From contig NZ_FNBF01000001.1 of the NCBI RefSeq assembly GCF_900102225.1, forward strand, positions 1 through 64,000: a DNA stretch of 64,000 bases, given 5' to 3'. Source of the DNA: Eubacterium pyruvativorans. Its GTDB lineage: Bacteria; Bacillota; Clostridia; Peptostreptococcales; Anaerovoracaceae. A model generated the notes under the pieces. It did no database searches, had not been told where the DNA came from, and worked only from the letters and a program-made list of their open reading frames with translations. Shown here piece after piece: positions 42,101 through 49,086 of the stretch (position 1 is its first letter; each line of letters opens with the position of its first letter). Position numbers and translations under genes: made by a program.

Positions 42101-43537
42101 AAAATCCGTGTCCGTTCCCTGAAAGCGGCGGTGGAAGAGCGGGACAGAAACGGCATCCATGCGGAGAAGTGTGAGGAAAATTACGAACGGAAACTGTTCA
42201 CGAAGGAAATGAAGGATACATATACAATTCTCATTCCTCAGATGTCTCCGATCCACTTCAACTATCTGAAGGAGGTCATCCGGAACGCCGGCTACCACGC
42301 CGAGCTGCTGCCGGAGGTGGATGTTCATTCTGTGGACGAAGGCTTGAAGTACATCAACAACGATGCCTGCTACCCGACCATTGTCACCCTGGGACAGATC
42401 ATTTCTGCTCTGAAGTCCGGAAAGTATGATCTGAATCATACGGCGGTATTCATGTCCCAGACCGGGGGCGGATGCCGGGCCAGCAACTATGTGTCCCTGC
42501 TCCGGAAAGCGCTCAAGGATCTGGACATGGAACAGGTACCTGTTGTTTCTTTCAATTATGTAGGTCTGGAGAAGAATCCGGGATTCAAGATCACGGCGAA
42601 GATGGGATTCCAGCTGGCTGTGGGTGCCATCTACGGTGACCTGGCCATGCGGCTGCTGTATGCCACCCGCCCGTATGAGAAGAATCCGGGTGAGGCCCAG
42701 GCGGTGCTGGACAGTTGGTACGACCGGATTATCCGGAATACTTTGCACTTCAGTAAGAGAAAGTACCGGGAAAACATCCGGGGTATGGTGGAAGAATTCG
42801 ACCGGATTCCGCTCCGGGATGTGAAGAAACCGAAGGTGGGCGTGGTCGGAGAAATTCTGGTGAAATATCACCCGAATGCCAACAACGACATCGTCGGCAC
42901 CATCGAGAAGGAAGGCGGAGAAGCCGTGGTTCTGGATATGGTGGATTTCTTCCTGTACGGATTCTATAACAAGAAGTTCAATTACGAGCATCTGTCCGGC
43001 ACGAAGAAAGAGAAGAATATCAACGTCATGCTGATCCGTGCCGTGGAATGGCTCCGGAAACCGATGCGGGAGGCACTGCGGGACAGTGTTCATTTCACTG
43101 AGCCGGCACACATCGAACAGACAGCGGAAGCGGCGTCAGAGGTGCTGTCCATCGGCAACCAGTGCGGTGAGGGCTGGCTGCTGACCGGTGAAATGGTTGA
43201 GCTGATCCATCATGACTGTGAAAACATCGTCTGCCTGCAGCCGTTCGGCTGTCTGCCGAACCACGTGGTGGGGAAGGGAATGCTGAAGCAGATCCGGAAG
43301 ATGAATCCGAAGGCGAACATTGCTGCCATCGATTTCGACCCGGGCGCCAGCAGCGTCAACCAGCTGAACCGGATCAAGCTGATGATGAGTACTGCTCAGA
43401 AGAACCTGGCCGAGAGTATGCCGCCGGAAGAAGCGGAACGAAACACTGCTCTCCTGCGTCAGGAGAGAGAGGCCCGGGAGGCGGCGGAAGAAAGGGCGGC
43501 GGAAGCGGCTCTTCGTGTCCGGGCAGCAGGGGAATAA
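39197..43537 (+). CDS. Large acyl-CoA dehydratase activase-type protein (two BcrA/HgdC ATPase domains plus DUF2229/HgdB-like part)
   Basis: The 1446-residue protein has two ASKHA ATPase domains related to the 2-hydroxyacyl-CoA dehydratase activator. Domain one (1-300) has GIDIGSTTVK and cluster cysteines Cys121 (GSCAGGTG) and Cys160 (AARCGVF). Domain two (316-590) has GIDAGSTTTK with Cys442/446 (EACSAGCGSF) and Cys481 (TRCTVF). The rest (about 640-1440) matches the DUF2229/BadF-associated and dehydratase-subunit-like region (FGCGLDAV, DACYPT, TGGGCRASNY). Relatives occur widely in Clostridia, but the substrate of this one-piece form is unknown. ATP-driven electron transfer to a [4Fe-4S] partner is the family mechanism. 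The C-terminal 35 residues are charged and Ala/Glu/Arg rich. It is a single gene. Confidence 0.88.
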   Translation: MRLGIDIGSTTVKLVLLDDSGEMIYSRYERHMSDVFNKVQELIEDLYREVGDVPIQPVITGSGGLSFAKLVGIRFEQEVITCSKAVETLIPQTDCVIELGGEDAKITFYGQTIEQRMNGSCAGGTGAFIDQMGILLNTDANGLNEAAKDYKIIYPIAARCGVFAKSDIQPLINDGARVEDLAASIFQAVVNQTISGLACGHPIRGNVAFLGGPLTFMSELRKRFIDTLELSEDEVIFPGEKSKFFVAIGAAMLAAGEKTCMLTEILDRIAHADQALLSDTQHMEPLFRTEEEYERFVARHNKDKVKRKDIRKARGMTFLGIDAGSTTTKATLMDSDRCLLFEEYRSNEGNPAEVVRQILIDLYQKLPKGAYIANTCVTGYGEGLIKAGFRADMGEIETMAHYKAAAYFRPDVDFILDIGGQDMKCMKIKDGAIYSIMLNEACSAGCGSFLETYAKSVNLDTRAFAQEALHSESPVDLGTRCTVFMNSKVKQAQKEGASIADISAGLSYSVIRNALYKVIKMRNPDETGDHIVVQGGTFLNDAVLRSFEQIIGKDVIRPDIAGLMGAYGCAIIAQENYVEGTKSSILSREELDHFQMKHNNGRCHGCENQCLLTINMFSDGQRFITGNRCEKGAGNTAKKNELPNLYQYKFQRLFGYHPLDEVKAERGTVAIPRVLNMYEDYPFWFRFFTNLKFRVELSPASTKKIYELGIETISSDTACYPAKLVHGHVQWLVNHGYQFIFYPSLNFERNEDPSAPNHFNCPIVATYPEVIANNLDDVFAEHNVRFLHPFLPFDDDQALVRELTRTFAPYHIPEEEIRGAVAAGRREMKQYHDDVRKQGEYALKYAKEHHKKAIVLSGRPYHVDPEINHGMDKMISSFDFVVLSEDSVAQKAELERPLRVLDQWVYHSRLYKAAQFVSRRDDVELIQLNSFGCGLDAVTTDQVEEILRRNNKLYTVLKIDEVSNLGSAKIRVRSLKAAVEERDRNGIHAEKCEENYERKLFTKEMKDTYTILIPQMSPIHFNYLKEVIRNAGYHAELLPEVDVHSVDEGLKYINNDACYPTIVTLGQIISALKSGKYDLNHTAVFMSQTGGGCRASNYVSLLRKALKDLDMEQVPVVSFNYVGLEKNPGFKITAKMGFQLAVGAIYGDLAMRLLYATRPYEKNPGEAQAVLDSWYDRIIRNTLHFSKRKYRENIRGMVEEFDRIPLRDVKKPKVGVVGEILVKYHPNANNDIVGTIEKEGGEAVVLDMVDFFLYGFYNKKFNYEHLSGTKKEKNINVMLIRAVEWLRKPMREALRDSVHFTEPAHIEQTAEAASEVLSIGNQCGEGWLLTGEMVELIHHDCENIVCLQPFGCLPNHVVGKGMLKQIRKMNPKANIAAIDFDPGASSVNQLNRIKLMMSTAQKNLAESMPPEEAERNTALLRQEREAREAAEERAAEAALRVRAAGE

Positions 43538-43550
43538 TCAGAGAAAATCC

Positions 43551-43579
43551 TTGCAAATCACCTCTCTTGGCGTTATAAT
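43551..43579 (+). promoter_or_regulatory. Promoter of the yebC gene
   Basis: TTGCAA (43551-43556), 17 bases, TATAAT (43574-43579). Confidence 0.8.
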
Positions 43580-43642
43580 TAGCAAGTTGTATATGCACAA
43601 TTAATCAATTTGAATCATATCTGAAGAAGGAAGGGTGTTTCC

Positions 43643-44374
43643 ATGGGAAGACACGGTACAATTGCAGGAAGAAAGGCTGCTCAGGACTCTAAGAGAGCTG
43701 CTATGTTCACGAAGTATGCGAAGGCGATCATCGTAGCCGCGAAGGACGGCGGTGACCCGAATTACAATGCGAGCCTCCGTACAGCGATCGAAAAGGCGAA
43801 GAGCATCGGTATGCCGAATGCGAACATCGACCGTGCGATCAAGAAAGGTACCGGTGAACTGGAAGGAGCTTCTTATGAAGAGCTGACATTCGAAGGATAC
43901 GGCGCCGGCGGCGTGGCGGTCATCGTTGAGTGCCTGACAGACAACACGAACCGGACGACTTCTGCGGTGAAATCCATGTTCGACAAGCACGGCGGAAATG
44001 TGGGCACGCCGGGATGTGTTTCCTATATGTTCTCCCGGAAGGGCGTCATCGTAATCGAGAAGACCGATGACATCGACGAGGACGAGCTGATGGAAACGGC
44101 ACTGGAAGCCGGTGCGGATGACATGATCACACATGAAGACAGTTTCGAAATCCAGACAGATCCGTCTGCATATAACGACGTGGATGACGCGCTGAGAAAA
44201 GCCGGATACGAACTGGTGGAGTCGGAAGTGGAGCAGGTTCCGTCCATGGAAAGCACGCCGGACGAGAAGGATCAGCGGAAGTTGAAGAAGCTGCTGGATG
44301 CGCTGGAAGATAACGACGACGTCCAGAAAGTGCATACGAACTGTGCGGTGGACGTACAGGAGCTGGAAGACTAA
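43643..44374 (+). CDS. YebC/PmpR family protein
   Basis: The 243-residue protein starts MGRHGTIAGRKAAQDSKRA and has the family motifs NPNYNASLRTAIEKAK-like (DPNYNASL) and GYGAGGVAVIVE, SxxFDKHGGNVGTPGCVSYMF. YebC proteins were annotated as transcriptional regulators and have recently been linked to relief of ribosome stalling at proline runs. gaaggaagggtg is upstream. It has its own promoter and terminator. Confidence 0.93.
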   Translation: MGRHGTIAGRKAAQDSKRAAMFTKYAKAIIVAAKDGGDPNYNASLRTAIEKAKSIGMPNANIDRAIKKGTGELEGASYEELTFEGYGAGGVAVIVECLTDNTNRTTSAVKSMFDKHGGNVGTPGCVSYMFSRKGVIVIEKTDDIDEDELMETALEAGADDMITHEDSFEIQTDPSAYNDVDDALRKAGYELVESEVEQVPSMESTPDEKDQRKLKKLLDALEDNDDVQKVHTNCAVDVQELED

Positions 44375-44390
44375 TCCGGACGATTACAGA

Positions 44391-44447
44391 GGGGCTGCCT
44401 GCCGGACGATTGATTTTCTTCGTTCGGCGGCGGCCCCGCTTTTTTTG
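44391..44447 (+). terminator. Terminator of the yebC gene
   Basis: ggggctgcctgccg pairs with cggcggcggcccc (to 44437) around a T/A-rich loop, followed by GCTTTTTTT. Confidence 0.85.
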
Positions 44448-44528
44448 TCCGCCCCGGATGAAAATCAGCCCTCTCGCCCCGGGGAGCAGGGGAATGACGG
44501 TGGAACCGCAATTCTTTTTTTGTCAATA

Positions 44529-44557
44529 TTGTATTATCAGGAAACGTCATATATAAT
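44529..44557 (+). promoter_or_regulatory. Promoter of 6S RNA
   Basis: TTGTAT (44529-44534), 17 bases, TATAAT (44552-44557). A start at about 44564 matches the 5' end of the paired 6S RNA terminal helix. Confidence 0.75.
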
Positions 44558-44563
44558 GATAAC

Positions 44564-44736
44564 TGACCTGGAACATGCGTTAAGGGCTGTTAATTGAACC
44601 TACAGCTCATTAACGGGAACCCGAAGTTCTGCGAGGATTGTCATGCCGTCCCGGACGGAAGACGCGGTGCGCAGACAGGGTACCCACCTATCATCACGAT
44701 AGGCGTCAATTAGGCTCTGACGGTGATTTCGGGCCA
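44564..44736 (+). ncRNA. ssrS: 6S RNA
   Basis: The segment contains the conserved GGGTACCCACCT...AGGCGTCAATTAGG stretch of Firmicute 6S RNA. The long terminal duplex is seen: the 5' strand from 44564 (tgacctggaa) pairs with the 3' strand ending 44736 (tttcgggcca), and ttaattga pairs with tcaatta further in, leaving a central open bubble. The cctatc/gataggc hairpin lies at the 3' side. 6S RNA binds the sigma-70 holoenzyme and lowers transcription in stationary phase. A U-rich run (44737-44742) follows. It lies between yebC and polA. Confidence 0.82.
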
Positions 44737-44754
44737 TTTTTTCACGAAACGGGG

Positions 44755-44787
44755 AACCCGTCTGCCGGAAGGCGGGCGGGTTTTTTG
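44755..44787 (+). terminator. Terminator between 6S RNA and polA
   Basis: aacccgtctgcc (44755-44766) pairs with ggcgggcgggtt, followed by TTTTTTG. It separates the 6S RNA unit from polA. Confidence 0.85.
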
Positions 44788-44825
44788 AGTACAGGGATAC
44801 GGATCCCGAAGCGGAAAGGATTTCT

Positions 44826-47510
44826 ATGGAGAACCGGATCGTCATAATTGACGGAAACAGTCTGATCAACCGTGCGTACTATGCCATGCAGCGCCCGATG
44901 ATTACGAAGGAGGGCATGTATACCCAGGGAATCTTCGGATTCCTGAATATGCTGCTGAAGATCTTCGATGATTATGATCCGGGATACATGGCGGTGGCAT
45001 GGGACCGGAAGACGCCCACCTTCCGGCATGAAGCGTACGACGAGTACAAGGCGGGGCGGCGGAAAATGCCGGCGGAACTGGCCATGGAAATGCCGGTTAT
45101 GAAGGAGATCCTGGGAGCCATGGGAATCAGGAATCTGGAAACAGACGGTTTCGAGGCGGATGATATCATCGGCACCGTTGCGAAGATGAGTGAGGCAGAG
45201 GGCCTGGAGCCGCTGATTATCACCGGGGACAAGGATGCGCTGCAGCTGACGTCCGATAGAACCCATGTACTGATCACCCGGAAGGGTATTTCGGAGTTCG
45301 ATCTGTATGATCCGGAGAAGATGAAAGAGCGATATGAACTCACACCAGAGCAGTTCATTGATCTGAAGGGTCTCATGGGCGACCAGTCGGACAATCTGCC
45401 GGGGATTCCGGGGGTCGGTGAGAAGACGGGGATCAAGCTGCTGAAGCAGTTCGGCTCGGTGGAGAATCTGCTGGCCCATACAGATGAGATTTCCGGGGCG
45501 AAGCTGCGTCAAAAAGTGGAGGAAAACGCTCAGCTGGCTCTCATGAGCAGGAAACTGGCGGAAATCAGGACGAATGTACCGCTGGATGTATCGCCGGCGG
45601 ATCTGAAAATCGGGGAGCCGGACAGCGGGAAGCTGATGGACCTGTTCACGAAACTGGAATTCAGCCGTTTCCTGAAGCGTTTCACGGAGATGGGAATGAT
45701 CACCGGTGCCGGAGCGGAAGAAGAGGAAGAGGCGGAGGAATCCGCCTTCCTCCGTCACCTGATCCGAACGGACGAGGATCTGAAGTTGCTGGAGAAGCTG
45801 GAGCCGGGGACCGAGGTGGTTCTGAAGGTGTTCGGCAATCACGATCATGTGAATCCGCCCCTGGATCACGGTGCGGCCCTTCTGGCGGGGAAGGAATACT
45901 GGTATGTGTCCTTTGACGGTGCGCCGGAGCGGGAAGAGATGTTAATCCGGCTGTTCAACGAGAAGAACTTCCGGTTCACGGGCTCCGATCTGGTTTCGGA
46001 TTATTATACGCTTCTGCGAAAGGGAATGGACCATCCGGTGACGGCCTTTGACACACAGGTGGCGGAATATGTGCTGGATCCGTCCCGGTCGGATTATTCT
46101 CCTTCGGTCCTCTCGGTCCAGTATCTTCATGCAGAGCTGCAGACGGAGGAGGCATTCCGGGAAGCATCCGGACAGACCGATCTCTTCGGCTCCTCGGATG
46201 AGGCATATGCCGATTACGGATTCGTCCTCTGCCGGGCGCTTTGCCGGATCCGGAAGAGACAGGAGAAAGCACTGGCGGAGGATCCGGGTCTTCAGAAACT
46301 GGCCGAAGAGATCGAATTTCCGCTGATCGCCGTGCTGGCTTCCATGAAAGCGGTGGGGATTCAGGCACAGTCTGATGTGCTGGAACGAATCGGAGAGGCA
46401 CTCTCCGCCGAAGTGGACGGACTGGAAGAAGGAATTTACGAACTCTGCGGGGAAGTTTTCAACATCAATTCCCCGAAGCAGCTGGGGGATATTCTCTTCG
46501 AAAAGCTGGGACTGCCGGCCGGAAAGAAGACGAAGAGGGGATACAGCACCAGTGCGGATGTGCTGGAGAAACTCCGTCCGAAGTATCCGGTCGTCCGTCT
46601 GATTCTGCAGTACCGGACGCTGACGAAACTGCGGAGCACTTATGTGGAAGGACTGAGACCTCTGATCGGGCCGGACGGAAGAATTCGTGCCCATTTCCAG
46701 CAGACTGTGGCGGCAACGGGACGTCTGAGCTGCACAGAGCCGAATCTGCAGAATATCCCGGTTCGGCAGGCCCTGGGGCGGCAGCTCAGGAAGGCATTCG
46801 TCGCCGGAACAGGATATGAATTCATCGGTGCCGACTATTCCCAGATTGAGCTTCGGATCCTGGCCCATCTCTCAGGAGATGAGAATCTGATCGGCGCCTT
46901 CAATAACGGTGAGGATATTCACCGGACTACAGCGGCCAGGGTGTTCAACAAGGCGTATAACGAAGTTACTTCCGAAGACCGGAGCCGGGCGAAAGCGGTG
47001 AATTTCGGCGTGATTTACGGCATGAGCGGATTCGGACTGTCTGAAGAGATTCATGTGACCCGAAAGCAGGCGGAGCAGTACATTGACGACTATTTCGCCA
47101 AGCATCCGAAGGTGAAGGCGTTCATGGATGAAGCGATTCAGTCCTGCCGGGAGAAGGGATATGCTCGGACGCTGTTCGGGCGGCGGCGTTATATACGGGA
47201 AATTCAGTCCCCGAATTTCATGACCCGGAATCTGGGAGAAAGACTGGCGATGAACAGTCCGATCCAGGGGACGGCGGCGGATATTATCAAGATCGCGATG
47301 ATCCGGGTGTATGAACGAATCCGCCGGGAGAATCTTTCCTCCCGCCTGGTGCTGCAGATTCACGACGAGCTGATCATTCAGACTGCCGAAGGAGAAGAAG
47401 AACAGGTGAAGACCCTGCTTCGGGAGTGCATGGAACAGGCGGCCGAAATGAAGGTGGCGCTTCTGGTGGATATGAATCAGGGAAAATCCTGGTACGAACT
47501 GAAGGATTAG
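44826..47510 (+). CDS. polA: DNA polymerase I
   Basis: The 894-residue protein has the 5'-3' exonuclease domain (about 1-300; AVAWDRKTPTFRHEAYDEYKAGR, GVGEKTGIKLL), a middle domain and the family A polymerase (about 570-894; DYSQIELRILAHLSGD, KAVNFGVIYGMSGFGLS, QIHDELI). The 3'-5' exonuclease region (about 315-480) lacks the DxE and following acidic motifs, reading VVLKVF at the expected site, so proofreading is presumably absent as in Bacillus and Thermus enzymes. It fills repair gaps and removes primers. It is followed by coaE. Confidence 0.95.
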   Translation: MENRIVIIDGNSLINRAYYAMQRPMITKEGMYTQGIFGFLNMLLKIFDDYDPGYMAVAWDRKTPTFRHEAYDEYKAGRRKMPAELAMEMPVMKEILGAMGIRNLETDGFEADDIIGTVAKMSEAEGLEPLIITGDKDALQLTSDRTHVLITRKGISEFDLYDPEKMKERYELTPEQFIDLKGLMGDQSDNLPGIPGVGEKTGIKLLKQFGSVENLLAHTDEISGAKLRQKVEENAQLALMSRKLAEIRTNVPLDVSPADLKIGEPDSGKLMDLFTKLEFSRFLKRFTEMGMITGAGAEEEEEAEESAFLRHLIRTDEDLKLLEKLEPGTEVVLKVFGNHDHVNPPLDHGAALLAGKEYWYVSFDGAPEREEMLIRLFNEKNFRFTGSDLVSDYYTLLRKGMDHPVTAFDTQVAEYVLDPSRSDYSPSVLSVQYLHAELQTEEAFREASGQTDLFGSSDEAYADYGFVLCRALCRIRKRQEKALAEDPGLQKLAEEIEFPLIAVLASMKAVGIQAQSDVLERIGEALSAEVDGLEEGIYELCGEVFNINSPKQLGDILFEKLGLPAGKKTKRGYSTSADVLEKLRPKYPVVRLILQYRTLTKLRSTYVEGLRPLIGPDGRIRAHFQQTVAATGRLSCTEPNLQNIPVRQALGRQLRKAFVAGTGYEFIGADYSQIELRILAHLSGDENLIGAFNNGEDIHRTTAARVFNKAYNEVTSEDRSRAKAVNFGVIYGMSGFGLSEEIHVTRKQAEQYIDDYFAKHPKVKAFMDEAIQSCREKGYARTLFGRRRYIREIQSPNFMTRNLGERLAMNSPIQGTAADIIKIAMIRVYERIRRENLSSRLVLQIHDELIIQTAEGEEEQVKTLLRECMEQAAEMKVALLVDMNQGKSWYELKD

Positions 47511-47543
47511 GGACCAAGAACCAGAGAAGAAGGATCATAGAAT

Positions 47544-48158
47544 ATGGATGTAATCGGAATAACAGGAGGAATCGGCAGCGGGAAGTCCACGGTCTCGAAT
47601 TATCTACGCAGCCTGGGGTATGAAATCATTGATGCTGACGGGATTTCCCGTCAGCTCACCGGAGCGGGGAGCCCGATTCTGAAGGAACTGGGGGCGGCCT
47701 TCGGCAGCGGGATTTTCACATCGGGGGGTGATCTGAACCGGAGGAAACTGGCAGAGATCGTTTTCCATGATCCGTCGAAGAACCGCCTGCTGCAGTCTAT
47801 TGTCACTGTGAAGGTGAAGGAAATCGCCGGGGACAGGATCCGGGCTTTCCGGGAAGCGGGAGAGGCGTCTGTCCTGTTTCTGGATGTGCCGCTGCTGTAT
47901 GAGACCGGATCGGAGGTAATGTGTGACCAGGTCTGGTATGTCACAGCGGAGCGGGAAATCCGCATCCGGCGGGTGATAAAACGGGACGGTGCGGACCGTG
48001 AGCAGGTGATTGCCCGGATGGAAAGCCAGATGCCGGAGGCGGAGAAGCGCCGGCGGGCAGACCGGGTGATCGATAATTCCGGAGATCTCCCGGGACTTCA
48101 GCGTCAGATTGATGCACTTCTGGAAGAACATCAGGGAAAGGGTTTGACAAACCGCTGA
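47544..48158 (+). CDS. coaE: Dephospho-CoA kinase
   Basis: The 204-residue protein has the P-loop GITGGIGSGKSTVSNYL, the DADGISRQL segment and DVPLLYETG. It phosphorylates dephospho-CoA to CoA. gaaggatcatag is upstream, 33 bases after polA, and the gene order polA-coaE is common in Firmicutes. Confidence 0.95.
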   Translation: MDVIGITGGIGSGKSTVSNYLRSLGYEIIDADGISRQLTGAGSPILKELGAAFGSGIFTSGGDLNRRKLAEIVFHDPSKNRLLQSIVTVKVKEIAGDRIRAFREAGEASVLFLDVPLLYETGSEVMCDQVWYVTAEREIRIRRVIKRDGADREQVIARMESQMPEAEKRRRADRVIDNSGDLPGLQRQIDALLEEHQGKGLTNR

Positions 48159-48230
48159 GGTCAGGGTATAGTGATAGTGTTGTTGCTGAGCACACAGTGT
48201 TTTGGCAGCGGATGCATGACATCCTGTCGT

Positions 48231-48313
48231 GCGGCTGTGGCGGAATTGGCAGACGCGTACGGTTGAGGGCCGTATGGGTAACCGTGCTGGTTCAAATCCA
48301 GTCAGCCGCACCA
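48231..48313 (+). tRNA. tRNA-Leu (GAG)
   Basis: Acceptor GCGGCTG/CAGCCGC, anticodon loop ttGAGgg, long variable arm, T-loop ttcaaat, CCA encoded at 48311-48313. Confidence 0.95.
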
Positions 48314-48344
48314 TTTTTTTTATCCTTTTCAATCAGGTCATTCT

Positions 48345-48428
48345 GCCGGCGTGATGGAATTGGCAGACGTGCAGGATTCAAAATCCTGTGGTGGCAACAC
48401 CGTATGGGTTCGACCCCCATCGCCGGCA
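48345..48428 (+). tRNA. tRNA-Leu (CAA)
   Basis: Acceptor GCCGGCG/CGCCGGC, anticodon loop ttCAAaa, long variable arm, discriminator A at 48428 and no encoded CCA. It is 31 bases after the other tRNA-Leu and 28 before yajC, suggesting one unit. Confidence 0.95.
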
Positions 48429-48456
48429 TTTTCATTTTCATTAGAGGAGGAAAGTA

Positions 48457-48918
48457 ATGTTGAATCAGAGTATTCTGCTTGCGAAGGCACAGTCTAATGC
48501 GACGGGTGGTTTCATGTCCTTCGGCATTCTCATCGTTTTCATTGTCATCATGTACTTTTTCATGATCCGCCCGCAGCGGAAGAAGGACAAGGAAACCCAG
48601 GAGATGCGCAACGCGATCAAGGTGGGGGACGACATTATTACGATCGGCGGCATCGTCGGCAAGGTTGTGAAAGTCAGAGAGGAATCTCTGGTCATCGCTG
48701 TTGGCGCAGACAAGGTGAAGTTCGAAGTGATGAAGTGGTCCGTATCCACGGTTCTCGGCGCCGGAGAGAAGGCTTCTGAGAAGAAGAGTGCTGCTTCCAG
48801 AGAAGAGAAGGCGGAAGAGGAGAAGAACGGAAAGAAGAATTCCATCCGCATTCTGAAGAAGAAGGAAGACGAAGAAGCGCAGACACCGGAACAGCCGGCA
48901 GAGAAGGAAGAGAAATAG
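48457..48918 (+). CDS. yajC: Preprotein translocase subunit YajC, long charged tail
   Basis: The 153-residue protein has a transmembrane helix (about 18-38), the YajC core FFMIRPQRKKDKETQEM, VGDDIITIGGIVGKVV, and then a 65-residue tail almost only of K, E, A and S. YajC joins SecDF-YidC at the Sec translocon. The tail is long for the family (usual length about 85-115). gaggaggaaag precedes the ATG. secDF follows. Confidence 0.92.
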   Translation: MLNQSILLAKAQSNATGGFMSFGILIVFIVIMYFFMIRPQRKKDKETQEMRNAIKVGDDIITIGGIVGKVVKVREESLVIAVGADKVKFEVMKWSVSTVLGAGEKASEKKSAASREEKAEEEKNGKKNSIRILKKKEDEEAQTPEQPAEKEEK

Positions 48919-48933
48919 GCGAACGAGCAGGGG

Positions 48934-48963
48934 CGCCGCACCGGAAGGTGCGGCGTTCTTTTT
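48934..48963 (+). terminator. Terminator after yajC
   Basis: cgccgcacc (48934-48942) pairs with ggtgcggcg (48947-48955) with a ggaa loop, followed by TTCTTTTTG. Confidence 0.9.
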
Positions 48964-48998
48964 GTCCCGGAGAGAACGGGTGAAATCCCCCGGAACAC

Positions 48999-49027
48999 TT
49001 GAATGCCAACATCTTTCGTAGTATTAT
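48999..49027 (+). promoter_or_regulatory. Promoter of secDF
   Basis: TTGAAT (48999-49004), 17 bases, TATTAT (49022-49027), 60 bases before the secDF start. Confidence 0.6.
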
Positions 49028-49086
49028 ATACGGGTATGATTTTAAATAATTTATTGTTCGTTATTTCAGAAAATTGAAGGAGCATT

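Noticed and set aside
39980-43111. Very long open frame of about 1043 codons antisense to the activase gene
   Set aside because: It is a shadow. Sense-strand codons TTA, CTA and TCA, which would make antisense stops, are rare in this genome. The translated antisense sequence has no domain, and the sense frame is a clear family member.
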